Shown: positions 8,428 to 19,698, counted from the first letter of the stretch. The stretch is DNA of 64,000 bases from Agromyces badenianii (GCF_003070885.1 NZ_CP028913.1:1798001-1862000); one strand, 5' to 3'. Numbers and translations: made by a program. The notes: a model not told the origin generated them from the sequence alone.

Positions 8428-9537
8428 ATGTTCGGTTTCGAAGACCCTCCCCCTGAAGACAACCCGGTGACCGCCGACTTCTGGGCGAACGTCGCGCAGT
8501 TCTGGGCCGACAACTGGGGCGTCGTGCTCGGCAAGATCGTCTCGGTCCTCATCATCATCGCCATCGCGTTCCTGATCCGATGGGTGCTGCACTTCGTCAT
8601 CGAGCGCGTCGTCAAGCAGATCGTCACGGGCGTCAAGAAGAAGCAGGACGTCACCGACACCCAGGCACTGCAGGCGTCTCCGCTCGCGGCGGTGCGCCTC
8701 GTGCAGCGAACCCGCACCCTCGGCACGGTGCTCACCAACATCGTCAACGTCACGCTCTTCATCGTCGTCATCCTCATGATCGTGAACGTCGTCGACTCGA
8801 GCATCCTCGGCTCCTTCGCACTGCTCTCCGCCGCGATCGGCGCGGGCCTCGGCTTCGGCGCCCAGAACATCGTGAAAGACGGCCTCAACGGCATGTTCAT
8901 GGTCGTCGAAGACCAACTCGGCGTCGGCGACGTCGTCGACCTCGGGCCGGCGACCGGCATCGTCGAGGAGGTGCGCATCCGGGTCACGAAGATCCGCGAC
9001 GTCAACGGCACCCTCTGGTTCGTGCGGAACGGAGAGATCCTGCGGGTCGGCAACATGTCGCAGGGATGGGCTCGCGTGATCGTCGACCTCGCCGTGCCCT
9101 ACGAGGTCGATGTCGACGCGGTCGAAACCGCTCTGCTGCGCTCGGCCACCGAGATGGCCCAGTCGGTCAAGTGGCGCTCGCGCGTGCTCGAGAAGCCCGA
9201 GGTCTGGGGACTGGAGTCGATCACCGCCGAGGCCCTCGTGATCCGCGTGGTCATGAAGGTTCGGTCCTCGGCGAAAGACGATGTCGCCCGCGAGCTGCGC
9301 ATGCGTCTGAAGCACACCCTCGACGAGATGGACGTCAAGCTCCCGAGCCTCAACAGCGTGGTGCTCGCCGGCTTCGAGGGCGCGACCCGGGTCAAGGGCG
9401 CGAAACCGCCGAAGACCTCGCCGAGCGCCGTCGTCGCCGGCGACACCGGCGCCGCCGCCGCACGGGCAGCGGTGAAGAAGCCCAGGGCCCCCCGCGCCCC
9501 CAAGCCGCCGGCCCCGCCGGCCGGAGGAACAGCATGA
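8428..9537 (+). CDS. Mechanosensitive ion channel, MscS family
   Basis: Small-conductance channel that opens under hypo-osmotic shock. The 369-residue protein has an N-terminal span (about 30-55), a second span near 105-125, and the Gly/Ala-rich pore helix (SAAIGAGLGFGAQNIVKDGL) that marks MscS, followed by the cytoplasmic beta and alpha/beta vestibule domains. The last 50 residues are a Lys/Pro/Ala-rich tail not part of the family core. Its stop overlaps the globin start (ATGA), so the two are co-translated. Confidence 0.95.
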   Translation: MFGFEDPPPEDNPVTADFWANVAQFWADNWGVVLGKIVSVLIIIAIAFLIRWVLHFVIERVVKQIVTGVKKKQDVTDTQALQASPLAAVRLVQRTRTLGTVLTNIVNVTLFIVVILMIVNVVDSSILGSFALLSAAIGAGLGFGAQNIVKDGLNGMFMVVEDQLGVGDVVDLGPATGIVEEVRIRVTKIRDVNGTLWFVRNGEILRVGNMSQGWARVIVDLAVPYEVDVDAVETALLRSATEMAQSVKWRSRVLEKPEVWGLESITAEALVIRVVMKVRSSAKDDVARELRMRLKHTLDEMDVKLPSLNSVVLAGFEGATRVKGAKPPKTSPSAVVAGDTGAAAARAAVKKPRAPRAPKPPAPPAGGTA

Positions 9538-9998
9538 GCGAGCACCTGCCGGCCGAGGCATCCGGCCCCCCTCAGCCTGCGAACGTGCCGCTGCGCGGTA
9601 CCGAGCACGGCGCGGCGCTCGGGCCCTCCTTCTACGAGACGGTCGGCGGTCGCCCGACCTTCGAGAAGCTCGTCGCGGAGTTCTACCGCGGCGTCGCGAA
9701 CGACCCGGTGCTGAAGCCGATGTACCCCGAGGAGGACCTCGCACCGGCCGCCGAGCGGCTCACGATGTTCCTCGAGCAGTACTGGGGCGGCCCCGGCGCC
9801 TACAGCGAGCAGCGCGGCCACCCGCGCCTGCGCATGCGCCACCAGCCGTTCAAGGTGAACCCCGACGCCCGCGATCGCTGGCTCGGCCACATGCGGGTCG
9901 CCGTCGACTCGCTGGAGCTGCCACCGCTCGCCGAAGAGACCCTGTGGGATTATCTCCAGCGAGCCGCCTTCGCGATGGTCAACACCTTCGACGAGTAG
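9534..9998 (+). CDS. Truncated hemoglobin, group II (TrHbO-like)
   Basis: Heme protein of the 2-on-2 globin fold; group II members in actinobacteria bind oxygen or act in redox/NO defence. The protein has 154 residues: about 35 poorly conserved N-terminal residues, then FYETVGGRPTFEKLV at helix A/B, PMYPEEDL at the CD region, RGHPRLRMRHQPF containing the proximal histidine, and RDRWLGHM carrying the G8 tryptophan typical of group II. Begins inside the mscS stop codon and is followed 40 nt later by a flavoprotein that could be in the same transcript. Heme ligation is inferred from the family. Confidence 0.93.
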   Translation: MSEHLPAEASGPPQPANVPLRGTEHGAALGPSFYETVGGRPTFEKLVAEFYRGVANDPVLKPMYPEEDLAPAAERLTMFLEQYWGGPGAYSEQRGHPRLRMRHQPFKVNPDARDRWLGHMRVAVDSLELPPLAEETLWDYLQRAAFAMVNTFDE

Positions 9999-10038
9999 CG
10001 CCTCGCACCCGACCACCACCCGAGACGAAGGAGTCCCA

Positions 10039-11724
10039 GTGGCCGCCTCCACCGAACCCACCGCGAACGATCGCACCCCGAAACCCGCCGACGCGATCAT
10101 CGTGGGAGCCGGCCTCTCCGGCCTCGTCGCCGCGGCCGAGCTGGTCGACGCCGGCAAGCGCATCGTGATCGTCGATCAAGAACCAGCGGCGAGCTTCGGC
10201 GGCCAGGCGCACTGGTCGTTCGGCGGGCTCTTCCTCGTCGACTCCCCCGAGCAGCGCCGCATGGGCGTGAAGGACTCGCTCGAGCTCGCTCGCCAGGACT
10301 GGAGCGGCACGGCCGGATTCGACCGCGAGGAAGACGAGTGGGGACGACGCTGGGCCGAGGCCTACCTCGAGTTCGCCGCGGGCGAGAAGCGGGCATGGCT
10401 GCACGAGAAGGGGGTGCGGTTCTTCCCCGTCGTCGGCTGGGCCGAACGCGGCGCCGGCAACGCCGTCGGGCACGGCAACTCGGTGCCCCGCTTCCACATC
10501 ACCTGGGGCACCGGGCCCGGCGTGCTCGCCCCGTTCATCGCCAAGGTGAGGGCCGGCGAGGCCGCCGGACTCGTCGAACTCCGCCACCGACACCGCGTCG
10601 ACGAGCTCGTCGTCGAGGCCGGTGCAGTGGTCGGCATCCGCGGCGCGGTGCTCGCCCCCGACGACGCCGCCCGCGGCGAGTCCTCCAACCGAGACGAGAT
10701 CGGCGACTTCGAGCTGCGGGCCCCGGCGGTCGTCGTCGCCTCGGGCGGCATCGGAGGCAACCACGATCTCGTGCGCGCCGCCTGGCCAGAGCGTCTCGGC
10801 CGGCCGCCGGCGCACATGCTCTCGGGTGTGCCAGCACACGTCGACGGGCGCATGCTCGGCATCGCCGAGGCATCCGGAGCGCGACTCGTCAACGGCGACC
10901 GCATGTGGCACTACACCGAGGGCATCACCAACTGGGACCCGATCTGGCCGGCGCACGGCATCCGCATCCTGCCCGGCCCGTCGTCGCTCTGGTTCGATGC
11001 GACCGGCACGCGACTTCCGGTGCCGCTCTTCCCCGGCTTCGACACCCTCGGCACGCTCGAGCACCTCATCTCGACGGGTCACGACCACTCGTGGTTCGTG
11101 CTCACCCAAAAGATCATCGAGAAGGAGTTCGCCCTCTCGGGCAGCGAGCAGAACCCCGACCTGACCGGCAAAGACGTGAAGCTGCTCGCGGAACGCCTCG
11201 GATCGGGTGCACCCGGTCCGGTCGAGGCGTTCAAGCAGCACGGCGTCGACTTCGTGGTCGCCGATACGCTCCCCGAACTGCTCGCCGGCATGCGCGACCT
11301 GTCGCCCGGCGCCGAGCTCGACCTCGACAACATCGAGCAGGAGGTCGTCGCGCACGACCGGGAGGTCGACAACGAGTTCACGAAGGACCTGCAGCTGACT
11401 GCGGTGCGCGGCGCGCGGAAGTACCGCGGCGACAAGCTCATCCGGGTCGCCACGCCGCACAAGATGCTCGACCCGAAAGCCGGCCCGCTCATCGCGGTGA
11501 AGCTCCACATCCTCACCCGCAAGAGCCTCGGCGGCATCCAGACCGACCTCGACTCGCGTGCGCTCGGCACCGACGGCGTGCCGGTTCCCGGGCTCTACGC
11601 CGTCGGCGAGGCATCCGGGTTCGGCGGCGGCGGCGTGCACGGCTACCGCGCGCTCGAGGGAACCTTCCTCGGCGGATGCCTCTTCACCGGCCGGGCGGCC
11701 GGGCGCGCGATCGCCCGGGGCTAG
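10039..11724 (+). CDS. FAD-binding dehydrogenase (fumarate reductase/KstD-like)
   Basis: Flavoprotein of the FAD_binding_2 group, which includes fumarate reductase flavoprotein subunits and 3-ketosteroid dehydrogenases. In 561 residues: dinucleotide motif GAGLSG at 23-28 followed by an acidic end of the second strand (IVDQE), a large substrate-cap domain, and the C-terminal FAD-closing motif GEASGFGGGGVHG. The length and the 'AHWSFGGLF' region match the actinobacterial FAD-binding dehydrogenases of unknown substrate rather than true KstD. The start is GTG with AAGGAG 6 nt upstream. It follows the globin on the same strand. Confidence 0.88.
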   Translation: MAASTEPTANDRTPKPADAIIVGAGLSGLVAAAELVDAGKRIVIVDQEPAASFGGQAHWSFGGLFLVDSPEQRRMGVKDSLELARQDWSGTAGFDREEDEWGRRWAEAYLEFAAGEKRAWLHEKGVRFFPVVGWAERGAGNAVGHGNSVPRFHITWGTGPGVLAPFIAKVRAGEAAGLVELRHRHRVDELVVEAGAVVGIRGAVLAPDDAARGESSNRDEIGDFELRAPAVVVASGGIGGNHDLVRAAWPERLGRPPAHMLSGVPAHVDGRMLGIAEASGARLVNGDRMWHYTEGITNWDPIWPAHGIRILPGPSSLWFDATGTRLPVPLFPGFDTLGTLEHLISTGHDHSWFVLTQKIIEKEFALSGSEQNPDLTGKDVKLLAERLGSGAPGPVEAFKQHGVDFVVADTLPELLAGMRDLSPGAELDLDNIEQEVVAHDREVDNEFTKDLQLTAVRGARKYRGDKLIRVATPHKMLDPKAGPLIAVKLHILTRKSLGGIQTDLDSRALGTDGVPVPGLYAVGEASGFGGGGVHGYRALEGTFLGGCLFTGRAAGRAIARG

Positions 11725-11736
11725 CGGCCGACCGCC

Positions 11737-12417
11737 CTACGCCTTCAGGGTCCAGGGCTTGCGGCGCACGAGCACGTGCCCGCGGCGCGACGAGAGGCGG
11801 GTCCACGGGCCCGTCTCGAAGAGCTTCACCTCATCGTCGCCGAGGAACCCGAGGCTGAACGCCGCGAACGCCGCACCGGTCGGCACGTACTCGACGCCGT
11901 CGACCCCGCGCCCCCACACCTCGGAGCGGACGCGCTGCACGAGCTGCTCCCCGGTGCCGGCGGGAATCGCCTCGGCGACCTCATCGATGCCCGCACGGGC
12001 GGCGCGCTCGAGCGTCGCGGCATCCGTCGTGCCGAGCGGCCGCCAGCCGCCTCGCGGCGGCGAGATGCCGGCCCAGGTCACCGTGTTCACCTCGGGCGGT
12101 CGCGACATCGACACGGGGCGCGACTCGTCGTCTTCGCCGAGTTCGCCGCGGGCTCGCACGATGCGTTCGACCAGGGATCGCATCGGCACGACCGAGTCGA
12201 ACTCCTCGTCATCGGCGAGCGCGAAGGTGCGCAGCCCGAGCACGGTGGGACTCTCGTCGAGGATGCCGCGGGGATAGAGGATCGCGGTGTACACGGCGAG
12301 GATGCCGGACCCTGCGATGAGGCGCACCGAACCGTCTTCGACGCGACCTGCGCGCTGCAGGTAGGTGTGCAGGTCTCCGAGCGACAGGCTGTCGGCGAGC
12401 GTGAGTTGTTGAGCCAT
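11737..12417 (-). CDS. Conserved hypothetical protein (226 aa)
   Basis: I do not recognise a named family. The protein is soluble, with no signal peptide or membrane segment, and mixed alpha/beta composition. The N-terminal third (LTLADSLSLGDLHTYLQRAGRV) looks helical, the middle contains SPPRGGWRPLG, and the end is basic (LVRRKPWTLKA). It lies convergent with the FAD dehydrogenase (12 nt apart) and divergent from the thioesterase. Codon use matches its neighbours, so it is a real gene. Confidence 0.75.
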   Translation of the reverse strand: MAQQLTLADSLSLGDLHTYLQRAGRVEDGSVRLIAGSGILAVYTAILYPRGILDESPTVLGLRTFALADDEEFDSVVPMRSLVERIVRARGELGEDDESRPVSMSRPPEVNTVTWAGISPPRGGWRPLGTTDAATLERAARAGIDEVAEAIPAGTGEQLVQRVRSEVWGRGVDGVEYVPTGAAFAAFSLGFLGDDEVKLFETGPWTRLSSRRGHVLVRRKPWTLKA

Positions 12418-12510
12418 CTCCTGTCTAAACTACCAACTGAGCGCCGCCGCCCCGGCGGTCTTACGCTCTGCGGCCGTCGGGCGGTCACCGACCACCGACA
12501 CGGAGGAACG

Positions 12511-13401
12511 ATGAACGGTCCCATCGACGGCCTGTTGAGCACCCTGCACCTCACCGACACCGGTGCCCGCACCACCGAAGACATCTTCACCGGGCCGTCG
12601 CAGTGGATGCCGCTCGGGCGTGTCTTCGGCGGTCAGGTGCTCGCCCAGTCGCTCACCGCGGCGATGCAGACTGTGCCCGACGATCGCACGATCCACTCGA
12701 TGCACGGCTATTTCCTCCGCCCCGGCGATGTCGCCCACCCCATCACCTTCTCCGTCGACCGGCTGCACGACGGCCGCTCGTTCTCGACCCGGCGCACGCA
12801 CGCCTTCCAGAACGGCGAGCCGATCCTTTCGCTCATCGCCTCGTTCCAGACCGAAGACGAGGGCGTCGAGCACCAGGTCGACATGCCGACCGACCTGCCC
12901 GACCCCGAGAGCCTCCCCTCGACCGCCGACGTGCTCGGCGCGGTCGATCACGACATCGCCCGCTACTGGTCGAACGAGCGCGCCTTCGACATGCGCCACA
13001 TCCCCTCGCCCGTCTACCTCACCGTCGAGGGCGAGCGGGTGCCGCGACAGGCCGTGTGGATGAAGGCGTTCGGCCGGCTTCCCGACGACCCCAAGCAGCA
13101 CCGCGCCGCGCTGGCCTACGCGAGCGACTACTCGATCCTCGAACCGATCCTCCGGGCGCACGGGGTCGCCTGGGCGACGCCCGGCCTCAAAGTCGCGAGC
13201 CTCGACCACGCGATGTGGTGGCATCGAGACGCCCGAGTCGACGAGTGGCTGCTCTACACGCAGGAGTCGCCGTCGGCGAGCGGGGGGCGCGGCCTCTCGC
13301 TCGGGCGCATCTACACGCGCGAGGGCGTGCTCGTGGCCAGCGTCGCACAGGAGGGCATGGTGCGGGTGCCGGCACCCGACCACGTGCGGTCGTCTGAATA
13401 G
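12511..13401 (+). CDS. tesB: Acyl-CoA thioesterase II, TesB family
   Basis: Hydrolyses acyl-CoA to free fatty acid and CoA. The 296-residue length matches the double hot-dog TesB family. Visible features: N-terminal hot-dog with RVFGGQVLAQSLTAA, the HSMHGYFLRPGD strand, and in the second hot-dog ASLDHAMWWH, which carries the catalytic Asp of the family, followed by GRGLSLGRIYTREG. GGAGGAACG directly before the ATG is the ribosome-binding site and fixes this start; the frame is open further upstream but without support. Confidence 0.95.
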   Translation: MNGPIDGLLSTLHLTDTGARTTEDIFTGPSQWMPLGRVFGGQVLAQSLTAAMQTVPDDRTIHSMHGYFLRPGDVAHPITFSVDRLHDGRSFSTRRTHAFQNGEPILSLIASFQTEDEGVEHQVDMPTDLPDPESLPSTADVLGAVDHDIARYWSNERAFDMRHIPSPVYLTVEGERVPRQAVWMKAFGRLPDDPKQHRAALAYASDYSILEPILRAHGVAWATPGLKVASLDHAMWWHRDARVDEWLLYTQESPSASGGRGLSLGRIYTREGVLVASVAQEGMVRVPAPDHVRSSE

Positions 13402-13498
13402 ATCCTGTGGAATCCCGCGCGAGCACGGCCCGCGGGCACACAATGGGGGCAGCGGGCGCACGCGCGACGCGGGCGACGCGGACGAAGGGGTTCTCGCG

Positions 13499-13990
13499 AT
13501 GACCGATCCGACCGATCTCACCCGACGCACCATCCTGACGCTCGGCTCCGCTGGAGCCGTCGGCGGCGCACTCGCACTCGTCGGCTGCACTGCGGATGCC
13601 CCGGGCGGCAGTGGCTCGGCGACGCCATCGCCGCCGCCGAGTCTCGTCGAAGAGACGCCGACCGCGCCGACCGCCGCCCCCGATGCGCCGGCGCTCGGTG
13701 ACGACATCGCGGCGGTGGCCGACGTGCCCGTCGGTGGCAGCATCGACGCGACGATCAACGGCGAACCCGCGCTCATCTCGCAGCCCACCGCGGGCCGGAT
13801 CGTCGCCTTCAGTGCGGTCTGCACGCACCAGCAGTGCGTCGTCGCGGCCGCCGGCGATGAGTTCCACTGCCCGTGCCACGGATCGATGTTCGATGCCGCG
13901 ACCGGTGACGTCATCCAGGGTCCCGCCCTCGAGCCGCTGACCCCCATCGGGGTCGCCGTCTCGGGAGACCGCATCGTGGCCGCATCCTGA
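13499..13990 (+). CDS. Rieske [2Fe-2S] protein, Tat/lipoprotein-type export
   Basis: Exported iron-sulfur protein of 163 residues. The N-terminus has a twin arginine (TRRTILTLG, residues 8-16), a hydrophobic stretch and a lipobox LVGC with Cys30, suggesting Tat-dependent lipoprotein export. A Ser/Pro/Ala linker follows. The Rieske site has the first ligands in CTHQQC and the second in CPCHG, with the extra Cys of each loop able to form the usual disulfide. It is followed 2 nt later by a DUF2231 membrane protein. Electron partner unknown. Confidence 0.92.
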   Translation: MTDPTDLTRRTILTLGSAGAVGGALALVGCTADAPGGSGSATPSPPPSLVEETPTAPTAAPDAPALGDDIAAVADVPVGGSIDATINGEPALISQPTAGRIVAFSAVCTHQQCVVAAAGDEFHCPCHGSMFDAATGDVIQGPALEPLTPIGVAVSGDRIVAAS

Positions 13991-13992
13991 CG

Positions 13993-14511
13993 ATGGACTA
14001 CGCGTTCGCCGGCCTGCCGTTGCACGTGCTGCTCGTGCATGCGGTGATCGTGCTCACGCCGCTGCTCGCTCTGGCGCTCATCGTCGTCGCGGCATGGCCG
14101 GGAGCGCGCCGCGTGCTCTGGTTGCCGGTGCTCATCGGTGCCGCACTGCTGCTGCCGCTCGGGCTCGTCACGATCGAGGCCGGCAAGTGGCTCGAGCAGC
14201 GCGTGCCGCCGGCCCCCCTCGTCCAGGAGCACACCGCACAGGGCGAGGACATCGTGCCGTGGCTCATCGCAGTGCTCGTGCTGGCCGTGGTCATCGCGGT
14301 GTGGGCGATCGTCGAGCGCGCCTCACGCCACCGCACCGCAGCTTCGGGCGGCGGGCTGAGCCGGGGCATCCGCGTCGCGGCCGGCGTCGTGCTGACCGCC
14401 GCCGCACTCGTCATCGCGGCGGGCTCGACGTGGACCCTCGTGCAGATCGGCGAGGCGGGCAGCCGGGCGGTCTGGGAGGGATCGTTCAGCGACGAGCCGC
14501 TCGGCGATTGA
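13993..14511 (+). CDS. DUF2231-type four-helix membrane protein
   Basis: Integral membrane protein of 172 residues with four hydrophobic segments (about 8-32, 38-60, 88-110 and 130-152). The beginning 'FAGLPLHVLLVHAVIVLTPL', with conserved His in LHVLLVH, is typical of DUF2231, where histidines in the first helix may bind heme. It lies 2 nt after the Rieske lipoprotein, so a shared membrane electron-transfer role is plausible but inferred. Confidence 0.82.
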   Translation: MDYAFAGLPLHVLLVHAVIVLTPLLALALIVVAAWPGARRVLWLPVLIGAALLLPLGLVTIEAGKWLEQRVPPAPLVQEHTAQGEDIVPWLIAVLVLAVVIAVWAIVERASRHRTAASGGGLSRGIRVAAGVVLTAAALVIAAGSTWTLVQIGEAGSRAVWEGSFSDEPLGD

Positions 14512-14591
14512 CCCGTGCACGGCGCCGCCCGGGGCGCCGGCCCGGACGCCGGCCCGACGACCTGCGGCGGCCCGACGAGCGTCTTGCCGGG

Positions 14592-15068
14592 TCAGCGCCG
14601 CCGGAACTCGATCGGGTCGCCGACGTACGGCTCCCACGCCGCGCGCTCGGCATCGCCGATGCGCCGCGGACGCTCGGTCGCCGCGTCGACGAGCACGATC
14701 GTCGTGACAGCCCGGGTGTAGAGCACCCGGGGCTCGACGCCGGCAGGCGAGTAGACCTCGTAACAGACATCGAGGCTCGCCCCGCCCATGTGGCCGATCC
14801 AGAGCTCGATGTCGACCGGCTGTCGCTGATACGGGATCGGAGCGAGGTACTCGACCTCCTGACGCGCGATCAGCGTGATCGTGTCCGCACCGGGCGTGGC
14901 ATCGAGCACCGCAGTGGATGCACCGGCCGCATGCTCGGAGGTGTCGTCGCTGACCCAGAACGCCTGGATGCGAGCCTCTTCGAGGAGGCTCAGCATGCGG
15001 GCGTTGTTGACGTGCCCGTACGCGTCGAGGTCGCTCCACCGCAACGGTGTCGGCACGTGGAGGCGCAC
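14592..15068 (-). CDS. Acyl-CoA thioesterase, 4-hydroxybenzoyl-CoA type (hot-dog)
   Basis: Single hot-dog thioesterase of 158 residues. The motif WSDLDAYGHVNNARMLSLLEE near the N-terminus contains the Asp/Tyr-Gly-His-Val-Asn signature of the 4HBT family, followed by the long central helix and the RQEVEYLAPI strand. The GTG start lies 1 nt after the stop of the ABC-F gene, so the two are one transcript. Substrate cannot be told from sequence. Confidence 0.9.
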   Translation of the reverse strand: MRLHVPTPLRWSDLDAYGHVNNARMLSLLEEARIQAFWVSDDTSEHAAGASTAVLDATPGADTITLIARQEVEYLAPIPYQRQPVDIELWIGHMGGASLDVCYEVYSPAGVEPRVLYTRAVTTIVLVDAATERPRRIGDAERAAWEPYVGDPIEFRRR

Positions 15069-15069
15069 G

Positions 15070-16752
<1,683 letters not shown>

Positions 16753-16757
16753 GTCGT

Positions 16758-17249
16758 CTACCAGTCTATGGGGCGCGTCTGGCCGACGAGACAGGCTCCC
16801 GTGCCGAGGGGCGGCCGAACCGCGCCGTGGTATCCGCCTGATTTCGGGCCGTACTGACCGACGAGGCACTCGCCCTGGAACAGCACCGAGAACTGCATCG
16901 AGTCGGCCGCGTCCCCGATCGTGGTGGTGTCGGCGGTCACCTGCATCTGCGTCTTGTCGAACCCTGCGGCAGCAAGCGCGTCGATGAAGTCCCGGCCTGC
17001 CGCGGCGCCGTTCGCAGCGATCACGCCGCCGTTCACCCAGTCGAAGAACGCGAGGTTCTCGGCGGCCGAGAGTTCGGGGAGGAACTCGGGTGCGGTCGGC
17101 GTCGGCGCACTCGAGGCCGTGGGTGTCGGACGAACGGTCGCGGGCGACGACGTCGGATCGGGATCTCCGGCCGAGCACCCGGCCGTGCCGACGATGATCG
17201 CGACCCCGACGATCGCCAGGGCCGCAGAAGTACGGAACCGCCGTGTCAT
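16758..17249 (-). CDS. Putative lipoprotein (163 aa)
   Basis: Secreted, membrane-anchored protein. MTRRFRT starts a signal peptide with a hydrophobic core and lipobox GTAGC, followed by a Pro/Ser/Thr/Ala-rich linker of about 30 residues and a globular domain of roughly 105 residues containing two cysteines (GECLVG and GACLVG) that could form a disulfide. I recognise the architecture from Microbacteriaceae lipoproteins of unknown function but cannot assign a role. The ATG at 17249 has GAGGGGA upstream; a GTG 12 nt earlier is an alternative start. Confidence 0.85.
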   Translation of the reverse strand: MTRRFRTSAALAIVGVAIIVGTAGCSAGDPDPTSSPATVRPTPTASSAPTPTAPEFLPELSAAENLAFFDWVNGGVIAANGAAAGRDFIDALAAAGFDKTQMQVTADTTTIGDAADSMQFSVLFQGECLVGQYGPKSGGYHGAVRPPLGTGACLVGQTRPIDW

Positions 17250-17347
17250 CGTTCCCCTCACCGGCGGAGCCGACCGCCCGAGCCGAGTCTATGCGTTCGC
17301 GTTCGACGGGCGCCCGGGCGGCCGGATGCCGGCCGGCCGAGGCTCGC

Positions 17348-17935
<588 letters not shown>

Positions 17936-18180
17936 GTGCTGCACTCCTCAGTCGGATGCCGCCGCGAGTCGACGGCACGCGGCTCCGAGGTGCGCTCGTG
18001 CCGGATCGTCATCCCGGAGCCGCGTCGCACCAGCATCGCCGCCGCCCCGAGGCATCCGGAGCCCGATGGTGCGACACGTGAGAACCCGGGCGGGGCCGCC
18101 TCTTGGGGAGGACGAGTCGCGGAGGAGTCGCCGTATGACGGCGTCGCCGAGGTCCACGCTGGGTGCATCGCCGGCCGCCA

Positions 18181-18186
18181 TAGAGT
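18181..18186 (+). promoter_or_regulatory. Leaderless-type -10 (TAGAGT) for aldo/keto reductase
   Basis: TAGAGT ends 6 nt before the ATG at 18193. The 257-nt divergent gap with ssb holds this hexamer and an imperfect inverted repeat (GTCGCACC at 18024, GGTGCGAC at 18068) but no recognisable gene. Confidence 0.5.
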
Positions 18187-18192
18187 TTCCAC

Positions 18193-19200
18193 ATGAGCTA
18201 CGTCGCCCTCCCGGATCGATATGACCACATGCGCTACAACCGCGTCGGCCGCAGCGGCCTGAAGATTCCCGCCCTCTCGCTCGGGCTCTGGCACAACTTC
18301 GGGCACGAGCGCAACTACGACACGCAGCGCGCCATCGTGCGACGCGCGTTCGACCTCGGCGTCACGCACTTCGACCTCGCGAACAACTACGGGCCGCCTC
18401 CCGGAAGCGCCGAGGAAAACTTCGGCCGGATTCTCGCCGACGATCTCACCTCGTATCGCGACGAACTGATCATCTCGTCGAAGGCCGGCTACGACATGTG
18501 GCCCGGTCCGTACGGCGACTTCGGCTCTCGCAAGTACCTGCTCGCCTCGCTCGACCAGAGCCTCCGACGCCTCGGCCTCGACTACGTCGACATCTTCTAC
18601 TCCCACAGACCCGACCCCGAGACGCCCATCGAGGAGACGATGGGCGCCCTCGCCTCCGCCGTGCGCCAGGGCAAGGCTCTCTACGTCGGCATCTCGAACT
18701 ACGACCCCGAGCAGACGCGGGCAGCGGCGGCAGCGCTCCGGGCGGAGGGTGTGCCGCTGCTCATCCACCAGCCGCGGTACTCGATGTTCGACCGGCACAT
18801 CGAAGACGGCCTGTTCCCGGCCCTCGAGGAAGTCGGCGCGGCGAGCATCGTCTTCTCCCCGCTCGCCCAGGGCCTGCTCACCGATCGATACCTGACGGGT
18901 GACGTGCCGGCCGATTCGCGCGCGGCGACCAGCCGTTTCCTCTCGGCCGACCGCATCAGCTCCGACTACCTCGAACGCGCTCGTGCGCTCGACGCGATCG
19001 CGAAGGAGCGCGGCCAGACGCTCGCACAGCTCGCACTCTCCTGGGTGCTCCGGCAGCCTCTCGTCGCGAGCGCCCTCATCGGCGCCTCGAGCGTCGCACA
19101 GCTCGAGCAGAACGTCGCGGCGCTCGACGCCGCACCGCTCACCGACGACGAGATCGCACGCATCGAGCCGTTCGCGGCACACGGCACCGTGCTCGGCTGA
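18193..19200 (+). CDS. Aldo/keto reductase (YghZ / GAP-reductase type)
   Basis: NADPH-dependent (beta/alpha)8 oxidoreductase of 335 residues. The catalytic tetrad can be placed: Asp in HFDLANNYG with its Tyr, Lys in IISSKAG, and His in IFYSHRPDP. C-terminal cofactor segment SALIGASSVAQLEQN. The start MSYVALPDRYDHMRYNRVG and the central SRKYLLASLDQSLRRL region match the L-glyceraldehyde-3-phosphate reductase (YghZ) branch. The start is supported by the leaderless -10. A strong hairpin follows the stop. Confidence 0.95.
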   Translation: MSYVALPDRYDHMRYNRVGRSGLKIPALSLGLWHNFGHERNYDTQRAIVRRAFDLGVTHFDLANNYGPPPGSAEENFGRILADDLTSYRDELIISSKAGYDMWPGPYGDFGSRKYLLASLDQSLRRLGLDYVDIFYSHRPDPETPIEETMGALASAVRQGKALYVGISNYDPEQTRAAAAALRAEGVPLLIHQPRYSMFDRHIEDGLFPALEEVGAASIVFSPLAQGLLTDRYLTGDVPADSRAATSRFLSADRISSDYLERARALDAIAKERGQTLAQLALSWVLRQPLVASALIGASSVAQLEQNVAALDAAPLTDDEIARIEPFAAHGTVLG

Positions 19201-19224
19201 GACGCCGACCCTCCGCGCACCGAC

Positions 19225-19261
19225 CGCCGCGCCGCCGTTCGCTCCGAACGGCGGCGCGGCG
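19225..19261 (+). terminator. Hairpin terminator after aldo/keto reductase
   Basis: Perfect 17-bp GC-rich inverted repeat (arms 19225-19241 and 19245-19261) with a 3-nt loop, starting 24 nt after the stop. It is followed by GTCGTCTTGG, only a weak T tract. Confidence 0.7.
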
Positions 19262-19372
19262 TCGTCTTGGGCGGCGGGCGCAGCCTTCGATCCGATGCGC
19301 ATCGGATGTCGGCGGCTCGCCGTACTCTCGGGATCACCACCGCAGGGCCGGCTGCATCATGAGAGGAGCGAC

Positions 19373-19636
19373 ATGTCCGCCATCGCCACGATCGACCCGC
19401 ACACCCGCACACGGGAGCCGTACCCCATCGACATTCCCGGCCTGTCGATCTCGCCCGCCGCTCCCGGCCTGTGGCGCGTGACCCGTCCGAAAGGGCCGGT
19501 GCTCGGTCACATCGAGCGCCGCGGCGCAGGCGAAGAGGCCCGCTTCGGGGCGAAGCGGCTCGCACCCGGCGGCATCCGTTCGATCGACCTCGGCGAGTTC
19601 TGGTCGTCTCGCGACGCCGCCGAGGTCTTTCGATGA
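19373..19636 (+). CDS. Small conserved hypothetical protein (87 aa)
   Basis: Short soluble protein with no membrane segment. The sequence (PGLSISPAAPGLWRVTRPKGPVLGHIERR ending near SRDAAEVFR) has a beta-rich look and no named domain that I recognise. AGAGGAG 7 nt before the ATG is a good ribosome-binding site and codon use is normal. A longer open frame extends upstream but crosses the hairpin and aldo/keto reductase, so the short start is preferred. Transcribed with or just before the membrane-anchored protein at 19711. Confidence 0.7.
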   Translation: MSAIATIDPHTRTREPYPIDIPGLSISPAAPGLWRVTRPKGPVLGHIERRGAGEEARFGAKRLAPGGIRSIDLGEFWSSRDAAEVFR

Positions 19637-19698
19637 CCGCGCTGAGGGCGATATCGGGCGCGCCGTCGAAGCTCGATCAACACCTGACCGGTGCGCGG

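Noticed and set aside
17262..17347. GC-rich palindromic run (CGGCCGG...CCGGCCG) as an ssb terminator
   Set aside because: Short, overlapping self-complementary pieces with no single clear stem; too weak to list.
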